From positions 16,115,508-16,179,507 of the forward strand of contig CM049313.1 of the NCBI GenBank assembly GCA_026874595.1: a stretch of DNA of 64,000 nucleotides. Direction: 5' to 3'. This DNA comes from Sipunculus nudus. Taxonomy: Eukaryota > Annelida > Sipuncula > Golfingiida > Sipunculidae. A model generated the notes under the pieces. That model made no database searches and was not told where the DNA came from. It saw only the letters and a list, made by a program, of their open reading frames with translations. Below, one piece after another: positions 26,890-38,992 of this stretch. The stretch's first letter is position 1; every line of letters starts with the position of its first letter. The position numbers were made by a program, and so were the translations under genes.

Positions 26890-26912
26890 AGGAAGAAGAA
26901 GAAGAAGAAGAT
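26890..26912 (+). repeat. (AAG)n microsatellite
   Basis: About six to seven AAG repeats immediately downstream of the longest chance open frame in the window. Confidence 0.9.
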
Positions 26913-27639
26913 TCGCATCAGCAAAATCCTCTCAAGTGTCAAGATGATCAGAAAATAAAATCCACCTATTGATATGATTATGGCAATTACTGTAAGACCC
27001 AGTCAGTTCCCTTGGTACACGAATGATTGGTATTAGATTTTTTTGGACAGAGTGAGAGTGATAGAGCTGAGAATGACAACAGGCTTTCTGATTAGCTTCT
27101 GGTATGTTCAGGAAAAAAGTCAAACCTCAAGTGTATGATTTTTTTACATCTTGAGCTGAATAAATTTGATACTACACAAGTTATCGTGTGGGGAGGACAA
27201 CGCATGCACTGAATGATAATAAAGTAACAAAATGCTTCCTGCCTTAACTAAATCTGTCCTTATGCTAAAATGTTGTCTCTAGAGGGCAGCGTCATGATGA
27301 TGCCAAAAGTGTATGCTCCTTCATTAACCAAGCCTCCCACACAAAATGTTGCCATCATTTCAGTCAGTCACACTAAAATCCAGTATTCAAATAATTCAGT
27401 GCCATTTGAAGCCAAGTGGATGTGTTAGTTGTTATGTGTATGACAACTTGGTGAAGATATTGAGACAAATAGCTCCATCAGGCCAACTTATTTATTCTCC
27501 TAATGATTAAAAAATGAAGTTTCAATAAAAATAGAAATGTTTCATTTTGTCAAGAGCCCTGTCATTTAACTTGATAATTTTTTGTGCTTGTATTGTAAAT
27601 AGGTGTTTGAATATCATGATTTGTCAGGGTGGCTCCAAC

Positions 27640-28010
27640 CCATAGATGAAGGACCCTATTGATTTTAACGTCAGAGAGTCAAAGGTCACGGCCACAAGGC
27701 CCACTTCTTGAAAAAGCTTGTGGACCCATTTTAAACCAAACTGTTTGACTAAAACCTTTCATCTTACAAATATGGCTCATGCATGAAGAACCCTTTTGAT
27801 TTTGAGGGCAGTGGTCATGACCACAGTGCCCACTTCTTCAAAAAACTTGTGAACTCATTTTAGGCTAAATCGTTCGACCAATACCTGTCAGTGTCATCAT
27901 GCTCATAAGGCTCACCCACCCATGGATGAAGAAAACTATTTAATTTGAGGTCATAGTAGCAAAGGTCAAGGCCAGAGAGCTGCCCTCCTCATTTTCAGAC
28001 TGTGTAATAC
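27640..28010 (+). repeat. Degenerate ~130-150-bp tandem repeat, about 2.5 units
   Basis: Three worn units share 'atgaag(ga/aa)cc..tt(g/a)attt', 'aggtca.ggcca' and 'cccacttctt.aaaaa.cttgtg'. The GGTCAAGGCCA-type motif is common inside the tandem bodies of mollusc repeats of this kind, so this may be the core of an otherwise eroded element. Confidence 0.55.
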
Positions 28011-29252
28011 ACCCATTCTAATTATGCCTCGTGTGAAGGGATACTCCGCTTTGCAGTGCCCTTGTTTATAATATATACAATGTGATGCCACCTTAGTAAA
28101 CGCCCTCCTGCTTTCACCAAGATATCTTTTTGTTACTGGTACTTATAGCCATGTAAATCGTATGTCCAGCCATGCTATACTAGTAGTTTATGTGAAGATG
28201 TAACTTCCTTCCATTACTGATGTAATGAAAATTCATAGGTATTTCTTCTTGATATTCAAAAGCAATTAGTGACATAATGTTTTTCAATTCATCTTCTATA
28301 TTTAATATAAGTATGACATTTGTTGATTATATAAGGTCAACCCAGTGTATGAGTCCTGAACATGAGTAATATCTAAACAATATAAATAAAATTTATACAA
28401 CAATGTAAAACTATGCTAATTTATATGACATAATATGCCCAGACTGCCCTACCATACATAGCAGGCTGATGCCAATAGCAAAAATGTATAGACGGCATTT
28501 ATTACATGATTGATATGTTGTAACTATAATAGCTATGAGTCTGAGGGTAATATAGAATGACAGGAAAGATAGATTGCCTTTTAAAGTCTTGCAGTTTTGA
28601 TGCAGAGTAATTTAGAAGTAGTTTCTTATTTGGCAACTTCATATAATTTAGCAGTGTAGTAATTTTTCCATGTATTCTTCCCTGCTAAGTAAGGTAGTGG
28701 AACAAGTAGAGATTTTTTACCCAGTGTATAAATAAATTGTCAGTCAAGGATGTTAGATGATTTTGATGTGCTTGTGTCAGGCTACTAACTTGAAGGCATT
28801 CCTGAGGCAAACTGAATGATCAATGGCAATTTGATTGCTGGTAAATTACCAGTCAGAAGATGATGGGACTAGGATGATTGCCATGAAGACATCGGAAAAA
28901 TAACGCTACACTGTGCCAAACAAGTATGGATTTTCATAACATTTTGCGGAAACAAACAACCACTTGGTGTAACCAATGGATGAACAGTCATGGTCCAATT
29001 TTTGGGAGATTTAATTGTATATACAGCCAAGAGGATAAACTGAACAGATTTAGGATTTACCACCAACAGAATTTAGATTCTATAATTTTTTTGTATAATG
29101 CAAAATGTTTCATATAATTTTGTTGTCTTATTCACAGATAACTTTTCACAGATAAGTATTTGAAAAATAAACTGCAATGATCTTCTTATTTAAGCACTGG
29201 GTTAGGAATAGTGAAGTAATAAAAAAATAGGAATATCTGATAGTAAGCTATT
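28011..29252. other. AT-rich sequence, nothing recognised
   Basis: No exon, repeat family or RNA gene recognised. Confidence 0.45.
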
Positions 29253-30803
29253 TGTATCCGCCAAAACAAAGTATTTTGGATATTATGTTTTTGACGGGGT
29301 TCTGCCACCGCTGCATATGTTTCCAGAGAACTCCTCTGAGACCCTTAGTTATTTGCTCACCTATGTAGTTGTGCTTAACAAAAACGGGTGGCTCCACCTG
29401 CAGGCCTTATTGTGCAGTATTAGTCTAGGTGTCGTTTTGATAACAGCCCATATCTCATGAATGTTTCAATGAATTGAGCAGAAATTTTGCATGTCTATGG
29501 ATCTTGAATCTTTCCATCCTGTGCTCAAGACTGATGGTTCCACCTACAAATGATTTTTATGTGGCATCCATCAATGTGTTTGCTATCTGTTTGTCTTAGT
29601 GATTAGTTCAACATACTGTGGATGGCTTTATATTTACAGGGCTCAATTTTTCGCGCTCAAACAATTTTCATAGTTTCTTGGGGTTCCATTTTTGCATTGA
29701 GGCATATATCAATATTTTAATAAACACCAAAATAGGTATCAATTCTCTATACACAAAGTTGTTTTGCTCAAACAACGACTGTCAGTACCAGAACCTGGCC
29801 ATGGGGTATTGGTTTCACAGCTTGGCCTTTACATATCATTATAAATAGGGCCATCTTCTCTACCCTTATCATATCATGTTCAGATTCCATAATAGAAACT
29901 TCATTCCATGGATATAACAAATTGGTTACGGAAGTGGCCATATATCCCTAAAGCGGCCATTTGGATCATATTGGAATATATTTATTTTCCACTAATGCCC
30001 ATTATTGCCACCTGGTGGCAACTACAGAGACTAGTTTCCCATGAAAGCAAGGATTCATATCTGCATGCATGGTTTCAATTTCGCAGCTTTTCCCCCACTG
30101 CAAAAATCGCAAATTTGAAACCACCGCGAATAACAAGCCAACCACAGTACCGGGCTGAAATTGTGCATGTCCATAGATCTTGGATACCTCCATCACATAT
30201 TCAAGATATGTAGTGCCATCTGCAATTGTTTTCATGTGATGTCCATCCATATGTTTGCTTTAGGTATTTTTATATTGATTATATCTCAGGAGTGCTTCAA
30301 TGTATTGATTGGAAATTTGGCATGTACATCATCTTTTCAAGTTTTCTTATAGACCAGTGGTTGCGCCACCTACCTTACCGTTTCCTTGGAATAAATTAAT
30401 GCCCTTTTCTCAGTAGTGATTTGCCATATCAGCCTGAAATTGTGCATGTTCATAGATCTTGGATACCTCCATCTTGTATATAAGACTGCTGACGCCATAT
30501 GCAGTTGTTTTTGTGTGGCGTACATTTGTCTGCTTGCTTTTGGTAAAAATCACTCAAATCTATGGAGTACCTTGGTAGATGGATCATAGTGGATTGGTGT
30601 CTCGGCCTGAAATCTTGCATTGTGTATCCATTGGTAGTTTGAAAACTGAAATTGCACATATATGAGGAGTTTAATCAGCATCACTGATGCCACAAATTTG
30701 GAGTTGTGTCATGTCAGGAACATTCCATGCCTTAATTACATTACCCATGCCTCTGTGATATAGTGGATACACATAGTCGCTTGTTGACTGCCTGTATTTT
30801 AGT
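29253..30803 (+). mobile_element. Helentron-like element, old degenerate copy
   Basis: It begins TTGTATCCGCCAAAACAAAG and ends with a worn subterminal repeat and hairpin (gtggatac, atagtcgcttgttgactg) followed by TTAGT. The body has scattered family motifs (ggtggctccacctg, tggttgcgccacc, atctcagga) but the 280-bp periodicity is lost. The right boundary is less certain than in the other copies. Confidence 0.62.
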
Positions 30804-31408
30804 TGAACCATTATCCTGCAGATGGTGTAAATAACATGATCCTAGCAGTTCTCAATTCTCGATTGGGAGAGTAATGAATCATGGGAACTATGATAACAAT
30901 GAAAGAGATCAGAGGATGAATTTTGTGTCAGCTGACGGCAAATCATCTGAGCTTTATTGAATGGAAGTCTGTCCTTTAACACAACACAAATTATAAATTT
31001 TGTATTTGTTCACTTTTTACTTGCATTCTTGAGGATGGAAAATCTTATTCATTGGTCTAAACTTAAGCAGTTGGGCACAAATTGTAACCATAAGGCCAAA
31101 ATTAAGGAAGTTAAAATAAAACCTTCCCATGATAACATGTTCAGACAGGTATTCTATGGAAACTTTTAAAAAAATGTCACTGTTGTCTATATCCTTTCAC
31201 TAGAGACCAAAATTAATGTGCATACATATTTATGAACCTCAGAAGCTAAGATTACCTCAAGCACCATAGAGATAGGACTTATACTTTAGTTTAGACATAA
31301 CAAGTACCGATCTAGAACTGTGTTAAAACCTCACTCTTAGCCTGATATAAGCATTAAAAGCTCTGTAGTCTGATATTTTTTGCAGTATGGATGGTTTGCC
31401 GTTACATT
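30804..31408. other. Non-coding gap with a trace of the TAGCTCAG palindrome
   Basis: The stretch 30929-30954 (cagctgacggcaaatcatct and gagctt) resembles the TAGCTCAG-family palindrome, but no body follows it. Confidence 0.4.
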
Positions 31409-31799
31409 GCAGTTTTCTGTATGACTTGAATCACTACTCAAAGTATACCCTATTAGTTCACATAAAATTCCTGGGTCATTTTTTCATGGCCAGAGTATGT
31501 TGTACAGAAAGGTGTACACATTGATCTAGCTCCATTTGTTTTCCTATTGTTATGCTCTGAGTGTATGGGCATTTCAATGATTGACCAGTCCCAAAATTCA
31601 CATAGGCAGTTTTCTGTATGTCTTGAATCACTACTCAAAGTATACCCTATTAGTTCACATAAAATTCCTGGGTCATTTTTTCATGGCCAGAGTATGTTGT
31701 ACAGAAAGGTGTACACATTGATCTAGCTCCATTTGTTTTCCTATTGTTATGCTCTGAGTGTATGGGCATTTCAATGATTGACCAGTCCCCAAATTCACA
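31409..31799 (+). repeat. Recent 197-bp tandem duplication
   Basis: The block starting gcagttttctgtatg at 31409 recurs at 31606 with very few differences over nearly the full 197 bp (for example gacttg against gtcttg, and cccaaaattc against ccccaaattc). The high identity indicates a young duplication. Confidence 0.92.
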
Positions 31800-34700
31800 A
31801 AGACATGGTGTTTAATTCCACATTCCTGAGAGGGTATAATATGAGAGTTATTTCTAATCCAGACTTGTGGAAGCCAATTGTCATACTTGATGATGCAGAC
31901 ATACATGCATATATCTTGTTAACAGATATTTATAGTTAACAATTTTTATGTAGAAACTAATTATGTCAATCAAATTAACTAACTTCACAGTAAAACTAGC
32001 ATTCAGCATCTTTTATAGAAAATATACAGAAAATATCAGATTATATAGTAAGGTTTCATATATGTTTCAACTGAAGTGTATTTATTTTACTATTAGTTCC
32101 TTTGGAATTATTTGAAAAATTCATTGTACAGTATGTTAATACATATGTGTAGGAGACAGCAGTTTGATAAAGACTGTTGCAAGAACTTTAAACTGCAGGA
32201 ATAATGCACATTGTGCTACAAAAATGAGCATATAAAAACAAAAAAAACTACATTTAAAAATCAGGTATCCAGCTGGAAAAGCCAGAGAGAATCATTACAA
32301 AGGAGGTCATCCATCACCATGGCTTCATATCTACCATTGTTCTAAATAATTGGTCTAGAACAATAAACAACCATTATAATAAAGAAAACAATGGTTAATC
32401 AAAGGTTGCCAGGCCACCATTTAAAATGTAATCTATTGGCAACCCAGGTCACATGCTAAGCCCTTGGGATTAAAACAGGAGGTGGTATAAATTATTCTCA
32501 GCAGCTTTTCCTGTGTAACTTGGAAGTTATATGAATGAATTATGGATATTATTCCTGGGATAATAAATTCCCTCTCAAAGGTCTCTTTCCATGCATACCG
32601 TGCAGATTATGCTCTCTTGAAATTTTATATCGCTGCTAGCAGATCAGGTTGCCACATGTGGAAATCTTCCACCGTTAGTGTTACATGGTCCCCAGTAACC
32701 AATCAGAAATGAGGTTTTGGCTTTTTAGCTTTAACAACCAGGCAGGGTTGGTAATGGATCTTGTATGATTGTTTGATCAAAGGTTCTTCTTCATAATTTC
32801 GCTATTTCCAGCTGATATGACTTATTCTGACTTCAGTCCTTATAAATGCTCAACTCACTTTCCCACAGTTTTGCTAAGCTAATTTTATGTTCATTAATTA
32901 TTGAGTGTAATGAACTGTTATCTTTATAATGTCTTCAAAAGTCAATCAATATTTCAAATTGAGCAACATGATGCTAAAGCATTTAAAGTAACTTGGAATG
33001 TGTGCCACTTTTTTACAAAGTCTGATTAAATTTAAATATCAGTATTGAAATATTCAGTGGAGTAAATTTTCACTCCATATAAATGCAAAAGTGACGTTTT
33101 CTTGAAGTAACATGATCAGTACCTTGCATCTTGTAAATAGGATATGGATGTGTTTACCCCATCAGTGCATGAGTGCAGAAAAAAAAATGGAATGATGATG
33201 TCACCACTGCTGCAAATTTATGGCAACCGCCTTGGTAGAAATTCAGCCAACTGTCAACAAGTGACACATATATAATGCTGCATATTTGTTAAGGATTTTG
33301 ATATATGATTCATGGCTGCTTCCACAGTGGAGGTGAAATAAAATTCTGCGGAACAGTTGTGTCAGGAGGTCTTGCAGTACGTTCCACGGGGAGTGTCTGC
33401 AGCTGCCGCAGATAAATTTACTTCCTGTCACCATATATCCTGCGTAGTGGGTTTCTCTCGGCCAGTCATTTGTTATGATTCAGACAAAGGGGCCTGGTAC
33501 TGAATAACAAAAGAACTGTTTACACAATTATCAGTACATATCTAGGGATTCTGAGACTACTACACTAAAAAAATATGTTTCATGTAGAACAACATTTGAA
33601 CATCCTCAAAGCTATTGTAGGTCAGTTGTCTGACTACAAGTCCCTGCAGGAGTATGCTATGGTACATGTCATGTTATTTAGGGGCACCCTTCGTGATCAA
33701 GCAACTCTTTCAAAGGTTTGTCAATAACAGTTCTAAAACATGTGATGTGTATTACAGGATTCTCATGCATCTGTCCTGGAAAAATGGGACAAAAGGGAAA
33801 TGAATTTCATTTTTTTTTTTCCACTCTGGAAAATGTTTTGGAAATTTGTGAAAAATATCTCAAAAGTCTGGTATCTGATCATGATTCAATAGTATACTCA
33901 GTCTTGTATACATTGTCTTGCATCCAAACACAACATCCACTGTTGCTTGCAGCATTATAGATTCTGTATAAATCGAAAGAGGAGACCTTTCAAACAGCTG
34001 TGTAACAGAATTCATGTAATAGTGTATAAATAATATGTACAATTAAGACCTACAAATGTCTCAGTTTTATCATGTTTAATGCAACAACATTAGGAGGTCT
34101 TACAGTAGATATAGGTTGAAATAAAATCCTGGATATTTTAAATGTATCAGGGAGGGAATCTGGATTTTTTATGTAATGCTGGGAACTTTGTATTAATATT
34201 CTAGTACATATGCTCTGTGTTGTTTCAAACACAGAAGAGTACTCTGCTTGCCATATTGTAAACAATTTATGTAAAAGGAGCATAGAGCTGCTTAAAGTAT
34301 ACATAAATGGTGAATTATAGTCTGTTTCATCATCTCATGTCCACCCGTTTTTGGCTATGAAAGTTTTTATATGTAACATTTCAAGGGAAACAAATATAGT
34401 GTAGAGGATTAAAGAACTTATTTTCAGCAAGATAAATAAAAACCTATCTTGCATTTATTTAAGAAACAGAATTATTTGAAAATGTGAGAAATCGGTATAT
34501 ATTTTACAACATATCAGACCCTCAATCTTGTGGCAGTCAAGGTCATTGGTCACATGCAAAAACAGCCTCAATTGACAGCTGCTGTTGGATGATGCCATGA
34601 AAACACTCTTTAAAAATAATAACTAGCTAAAAGAAAGATAGTTACTTATGCAGGGACACATCGTATCTGTCATATCTGTATTATTTTTACACAAACAAGA

Positions 34701-35569
34701 CATCATTGGATGCATTTTTACTTCAAGGATGTGTCATTTTTTTATAAATCAAACTTCCATCTCTTGTTTTTGGCATAAATAATTAATGAATAACTGATTG
34801 AAGGTTCAATTTATAAAGCACTTTGCATGTTATGTTGGCACATCCCCCGTTTCTCCAGTTATTATAATATCACCATTATATGCAGCCTGCACCTTTGCCC
34901 TTGACTTCGTTCCCTGAGGACAAGCTTATTGCTCATGAAATCAAGGAAAGAACCTCACTTCCATCATATGCCATTAGCAAGGTATTAATTAAGTAGTTTC
35001 TTAATTGAACAACATATTTTTACTGGAAAGCATGTGCAGCTAACAGGGCCAAGTTGCTTTCCCAGTACATATTCACAGAGACAGTTTCATGCCATCCACC
35101 AGGGACCCTGTTGTATTATTAATTTTTCATGGGACATTCTGACATTGACTGATCCCCAGTAATGATACATGCCACGGGATAATCTTAAAGTGCAGGACTG
35201 ATTTTTGCAACAGATGTACATGGAGCCTAGAAGTGACTTTGAGGTCTACAGAGGAGAAGGAGGGTATGTCAATTATTGATTCAATTCTAATGATATAATG
35301 GGCTGCTGTTACCCCATAATGCACAGAAAAAAATGGAAGTTGATGCAAGCAGTTTTATTAAGGGTTAATTTTTATCCAGTGAAATATTGATGTTTGAGCA
35401 TGTGGTTATAATTAACAGTTGTGATAGACAGAAAGGAAAGTTCAGGTTAAGATGCACCAATTAAGGCTAAGGCCATAAAATATGATGCAATTATAAAAAA
35501 AAATTGGGTGAAATTGTTCAAATATGTCAACCACAAGTTTTTGTGCACAACAGATTTTATTTGAAAGAA
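31800..35569. other. AT-rich sequence, nothing recognised
   Basis: No exon with convincing splice sites and no repeat family recognised. Short open frames are present on both strands. Confidence 0.45.
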
Positions 35570-37272
35570 TACCGTATTTATTCCAATTTGGCGACCACTT
35601 TAAAATAATTAATTTTCTCAGAGGTCGAGATAATGGAGGATATTTGAAAATAATCTTCCTTCTGAATTTGCGGTGGTCGAGAATTTAGAGGCATGCGGTT
35701 GGATAACCTTCCCTAGAGACGCCGAGCCGCTCTGACACTCGTGCGGTCATATGGTTTGAGTGATAATATGGGAATTTAAGTTCTAATTTGTTTTGTTAGC
35801 ATTACAGTTTGTAAATTCCCTAAAACGGGCTTCCTACCGGCATGTGAATTATACAGAGTCCTCAAATGATTAATCAGACTTAGCTTAGTCACTTTACAAA
35901 ATGATTACAGTCACTACTTCACGTGTATGTACGACGTTTCCCTGTCCTTCCCTTGACACAAGACGGCAACCCGTGTTTCTACCAGTTGTCTCAAGTTTAC
36001 CCACCAGGTGGCGATACCGACGGACCGAGAGGGACAAGCGTCTGAATTTAAGTTTGAATGTAAGATGGTATTAAGATATATTTTATGGGGTGTATTTTAT
36101 AATATTTTCACGTATATTAATAACTTATAATTATATATCATATATACTGCATACTTGACCTATCGGTATTTTCGATAATGTATTTAAGATACCTACGATT
36201 TGAATTTGAGTCACGTGTACTCATGCTTACTCATCCACTCAATCATACCACAACTGCGCTCAGCGTCATTGAACAAAGCCTGTGGCAGCCATTTATATAC
36301 ATTTTCATTACCGCAGCTTAAACTCCTGTGAGCAGCTTTGAGTAGACTTGTTCAATTATCGGGAGTATGGAGGTATCTTTTAAATGTGCTTGCAGGTGGC
36401 CATGAGGCTGTTCTCTGAGTAGATGATGGGTAGGGAGGAGCAATCATTAGATTACATGTTATGACAACAACCGTGCGATACCAGACTTGTTGTTTGGCTT
36501 CATTAACCAAGCACGGGCTTCGGCCCCTAATTACAAAATCAAAGCCCGTTAAAATCTGTTTGAACAAGACTTTCATAAGCGTTGGATATCACACCTCATG
36601 TTCAGGCAGCGTATATGAAGCTCCGGCACGGCTAATTGATCCAGGCGTAGCAGGTAAGATGTGAATAAAATAATATGACCAATGACTTTATTTACATTAT
36701 TATGAATAATTTATCGAAATTAACTGACAATAATCTAAAAGCGCGTTAAAATATACACGACCGATAATGGTCCTAGCTCCCGTGCCCTCTATCAAACCCT
36801 GTTTTGTACGGGCGGTCACCCATCCAAAAACTAACCCCGGTCATTCGAGCTTAACTAAGACGATCGTTCTAACGATGTCACAGTTGTACCATCCCGCGTA
36901 CTTCACCTTAAGTTGTAAATATTGGTGTTATAAATATCCCGCGTGAATTGCACACGGGGCACGTTCGTCACGGACATCCATTTGGAACTTGAACGCTTTA
37001 TCATGTTTATATATTATGAAAAATGCAACTTTGTATCTTCAAAAATTTTATTGCAAACATGCTCTAATTTGATATGGAAGCTCAGTGTAATAAGAATCTA
37101 GGAAGATACAAAATGCGGTGCCCGCGTGAGACGGAGGCATTTCACCTTAACATGGTCGACAGAAAACATCGTCGGCAGTCGCGAAATTAGAGTCATTTTA
37201 GAAATTATGCTTTCAAAATATTTTTTGGGGTCGAGAAATTAGAGGGATCGCCAAATTGGAATAAATACGGTA
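35570..37272. mobile_element. 1.7-kb DNA transposon with perfect 23-bp terminal inverted repeats
   Basis: CCGTATTTATTCCAATTTGG at 35572 begins a 23-bp sequence whose exact reverse complement is at 37248-37270. TA flanks both ends (35570-35571 and 37271-37272), as expected of Tc1/mariner/pogo-type insertion. The interior is CpG-richer than the surroundings and has repeated 'gtcgagaa.tta gagg' pieces near both ends. It contains no long frame, so it is non-autonomous. A 5S-rRNA-like segment sits inside at 36772-36902. The TIR and TA are seen; the superfamily is inference. Confidence 0.82.
36772..36902 (-). pseudogene. 5S rRNA-like segment (pseudogene or 5S-type SINE head)
   Basis: On the minus strand the sequence contains TTGGATGGGTGACCGCC (36827-36811) and, upstream, AGTTAAGC (36856-36849) and GGGGTTAG. 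These match the conserved internal pol III promoter region of 5S rRNA (AAGC near box A; GGTTAGTACTTGGATGGGAGACCGCC at box C) in the correct order and spacing. The first half and the 3' end are too divergent for a functional 5S gene. Confidence 0.58.
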
Positions 37273-38992
37273 GTGTAAATGATATATAAGGTGATCCATC
37301 CTTCAGCTAGGCATGTTACATGTAAGATATTGTCCACATTTATCAAATGTACGTTATAATTTCCACTTTTATTCTGACCTTGACATACATTTTCTTTCCA
37401 TCAGTCGTAACTACCAGGGTGTTTTTTTTCTAGAGTTCTTGACTTACAGCCAGTCACAGTGATTAATATCAACCAGATGTAATGCTGGTAGGTAGAGGCT
37501 TCAGATTGATTCTGTGTGTTTCTCACCATCTTTTTACACTTTTGTCTTAATTGTATTTTTGTTTTTTCTTTGTTCCCTGACATGATACCGGGAAATTTGG
37601 AACAAATGAGGGGGATGAACATGAAAATTGAATGGCTGCTGAAACGACTTTTGGTTTAGATGCATGGACCCACAATGTGATTACTGTTGGCTGGTGCAAA
37701 TCTTATACCAGCTGATCCCCATGATAACTGGTGCTTCCTCATGCTGAATGATCCCCTCAGTATTATCATTCTGTGGTCTTTCAAAAAAAGATGATCATAT
37801 GGTGTTAAACAACAAATGTTTTTGGGTAAATTTACATCAATACCTGCACTCAATAACAGGTATTTTGAATAAGCGCCATACTTCAATTCCTGATGGATGG
37901 TCCAAACATTTTTTTTTCTTTATAAGCTCATTCATCTCAACTAAGCCAGTCATCTGCTGGTATTCGGAGCTATGTGTTTGTTCGAACTCCATCTTATGCA
38001 TGAGAAGATTCACCATGATTTTCTCTAGAAACTAGCCCTTAGCATTTCTTACACTTATTTTTCCATCTCTCCTTTAATTTTTTCACACAGGATTAGGAAA
38101 TCTGGATTAGGAAAGATTAATGTCTTTGTAAATCCTGAAAAATAGTACTTATTTTATGGAACTTAGTACCCTAAAGTAATGCAGAACTCCCTAGAACATG
38201 AGCAGTGGCATGAGCAGATATCATGATGATTTTAATCTGCTTTCTTTTTGTATCCTTTCCTATTAAAATTACAGATTACAATAAAAAAAATATTAATAAA
38301 ATTAACCTCTTTTTCTTTAATATAAATGTCTCTTTGAAGCTTGAGCCACTTCCCCCCAAAAAACTGTGGCAGCTAAAAACGGTTATACTTGTGAGACCTG
38401 GCAGTACAGTTAGAGAAAATAATTCAAGATGGCTTTTGTAAACTGAAACAGGTCAAATTAGCAATACATAGATATTGTTTTGCAATTCTGATCTTTATCC
38501 AGATTTGAATTCAGGAACAGCTTGTGTTTTGTCTTTCACATAGCATTTATGTGAAGGTAACTAGTGCTGATGTATGCAGGCAAAATTTGGCATTATAATT
38601 ATAAAGAGAAATGTATTTTGCTGCTAGGGATAAGATAGCTAGGGTTGGTGCAGGTCTGCTCTCTCTGAAAATTGTCTAGTTTAATTGTCATTTTGTCATT
38701 GAAGAGCAATCTTATCAGTATTTAAGTTTTTTTTCCAACCTGCCTGTTTCTTTAGTCATTACTAATTTCATGGATTTATTTATTTTGTTGCATACATATA
38801 ATACAGGGGTGCATTACTTTTGGGGATGTTTTTGTAGGTATTTCTTGTACAGAGATGCATTTCTTCAGGTGACGTTTTTTTTGTAAATTTATCATAATGT
38901 ATCAGTGCCAACCATTTATTTTTGGATGATGTATCCTTATTAAGTATTTTTTCAGTGTCTGCTGTTTGTACTGTACTCTTAGTCATTATAAT
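37273..38992. other. AT-rich sequence, nothing recognised
   Basis: No features recognised between the TIR transposon and the second Helentron-like family. Confidence 0.45.

Larger units (their letters stand above)
21700..27639. other. Long non-coding stretch
   Basis: It contains a poly-C tract, an AT microsatellite, clustered ACTCTTTTT motifs at 24770-25160 and an AAG run. The longest frame in the window (26438-26830, 130 codons) lies here but has no recognisable domain or codon pattern. Confidence 0.45.

Noticed and set aside
36772-36902. A functional 5S rRNA gene
   Set aside because: Only the internal promoter region is well matched. The termini do not pair and the segment lies inside a transposon.
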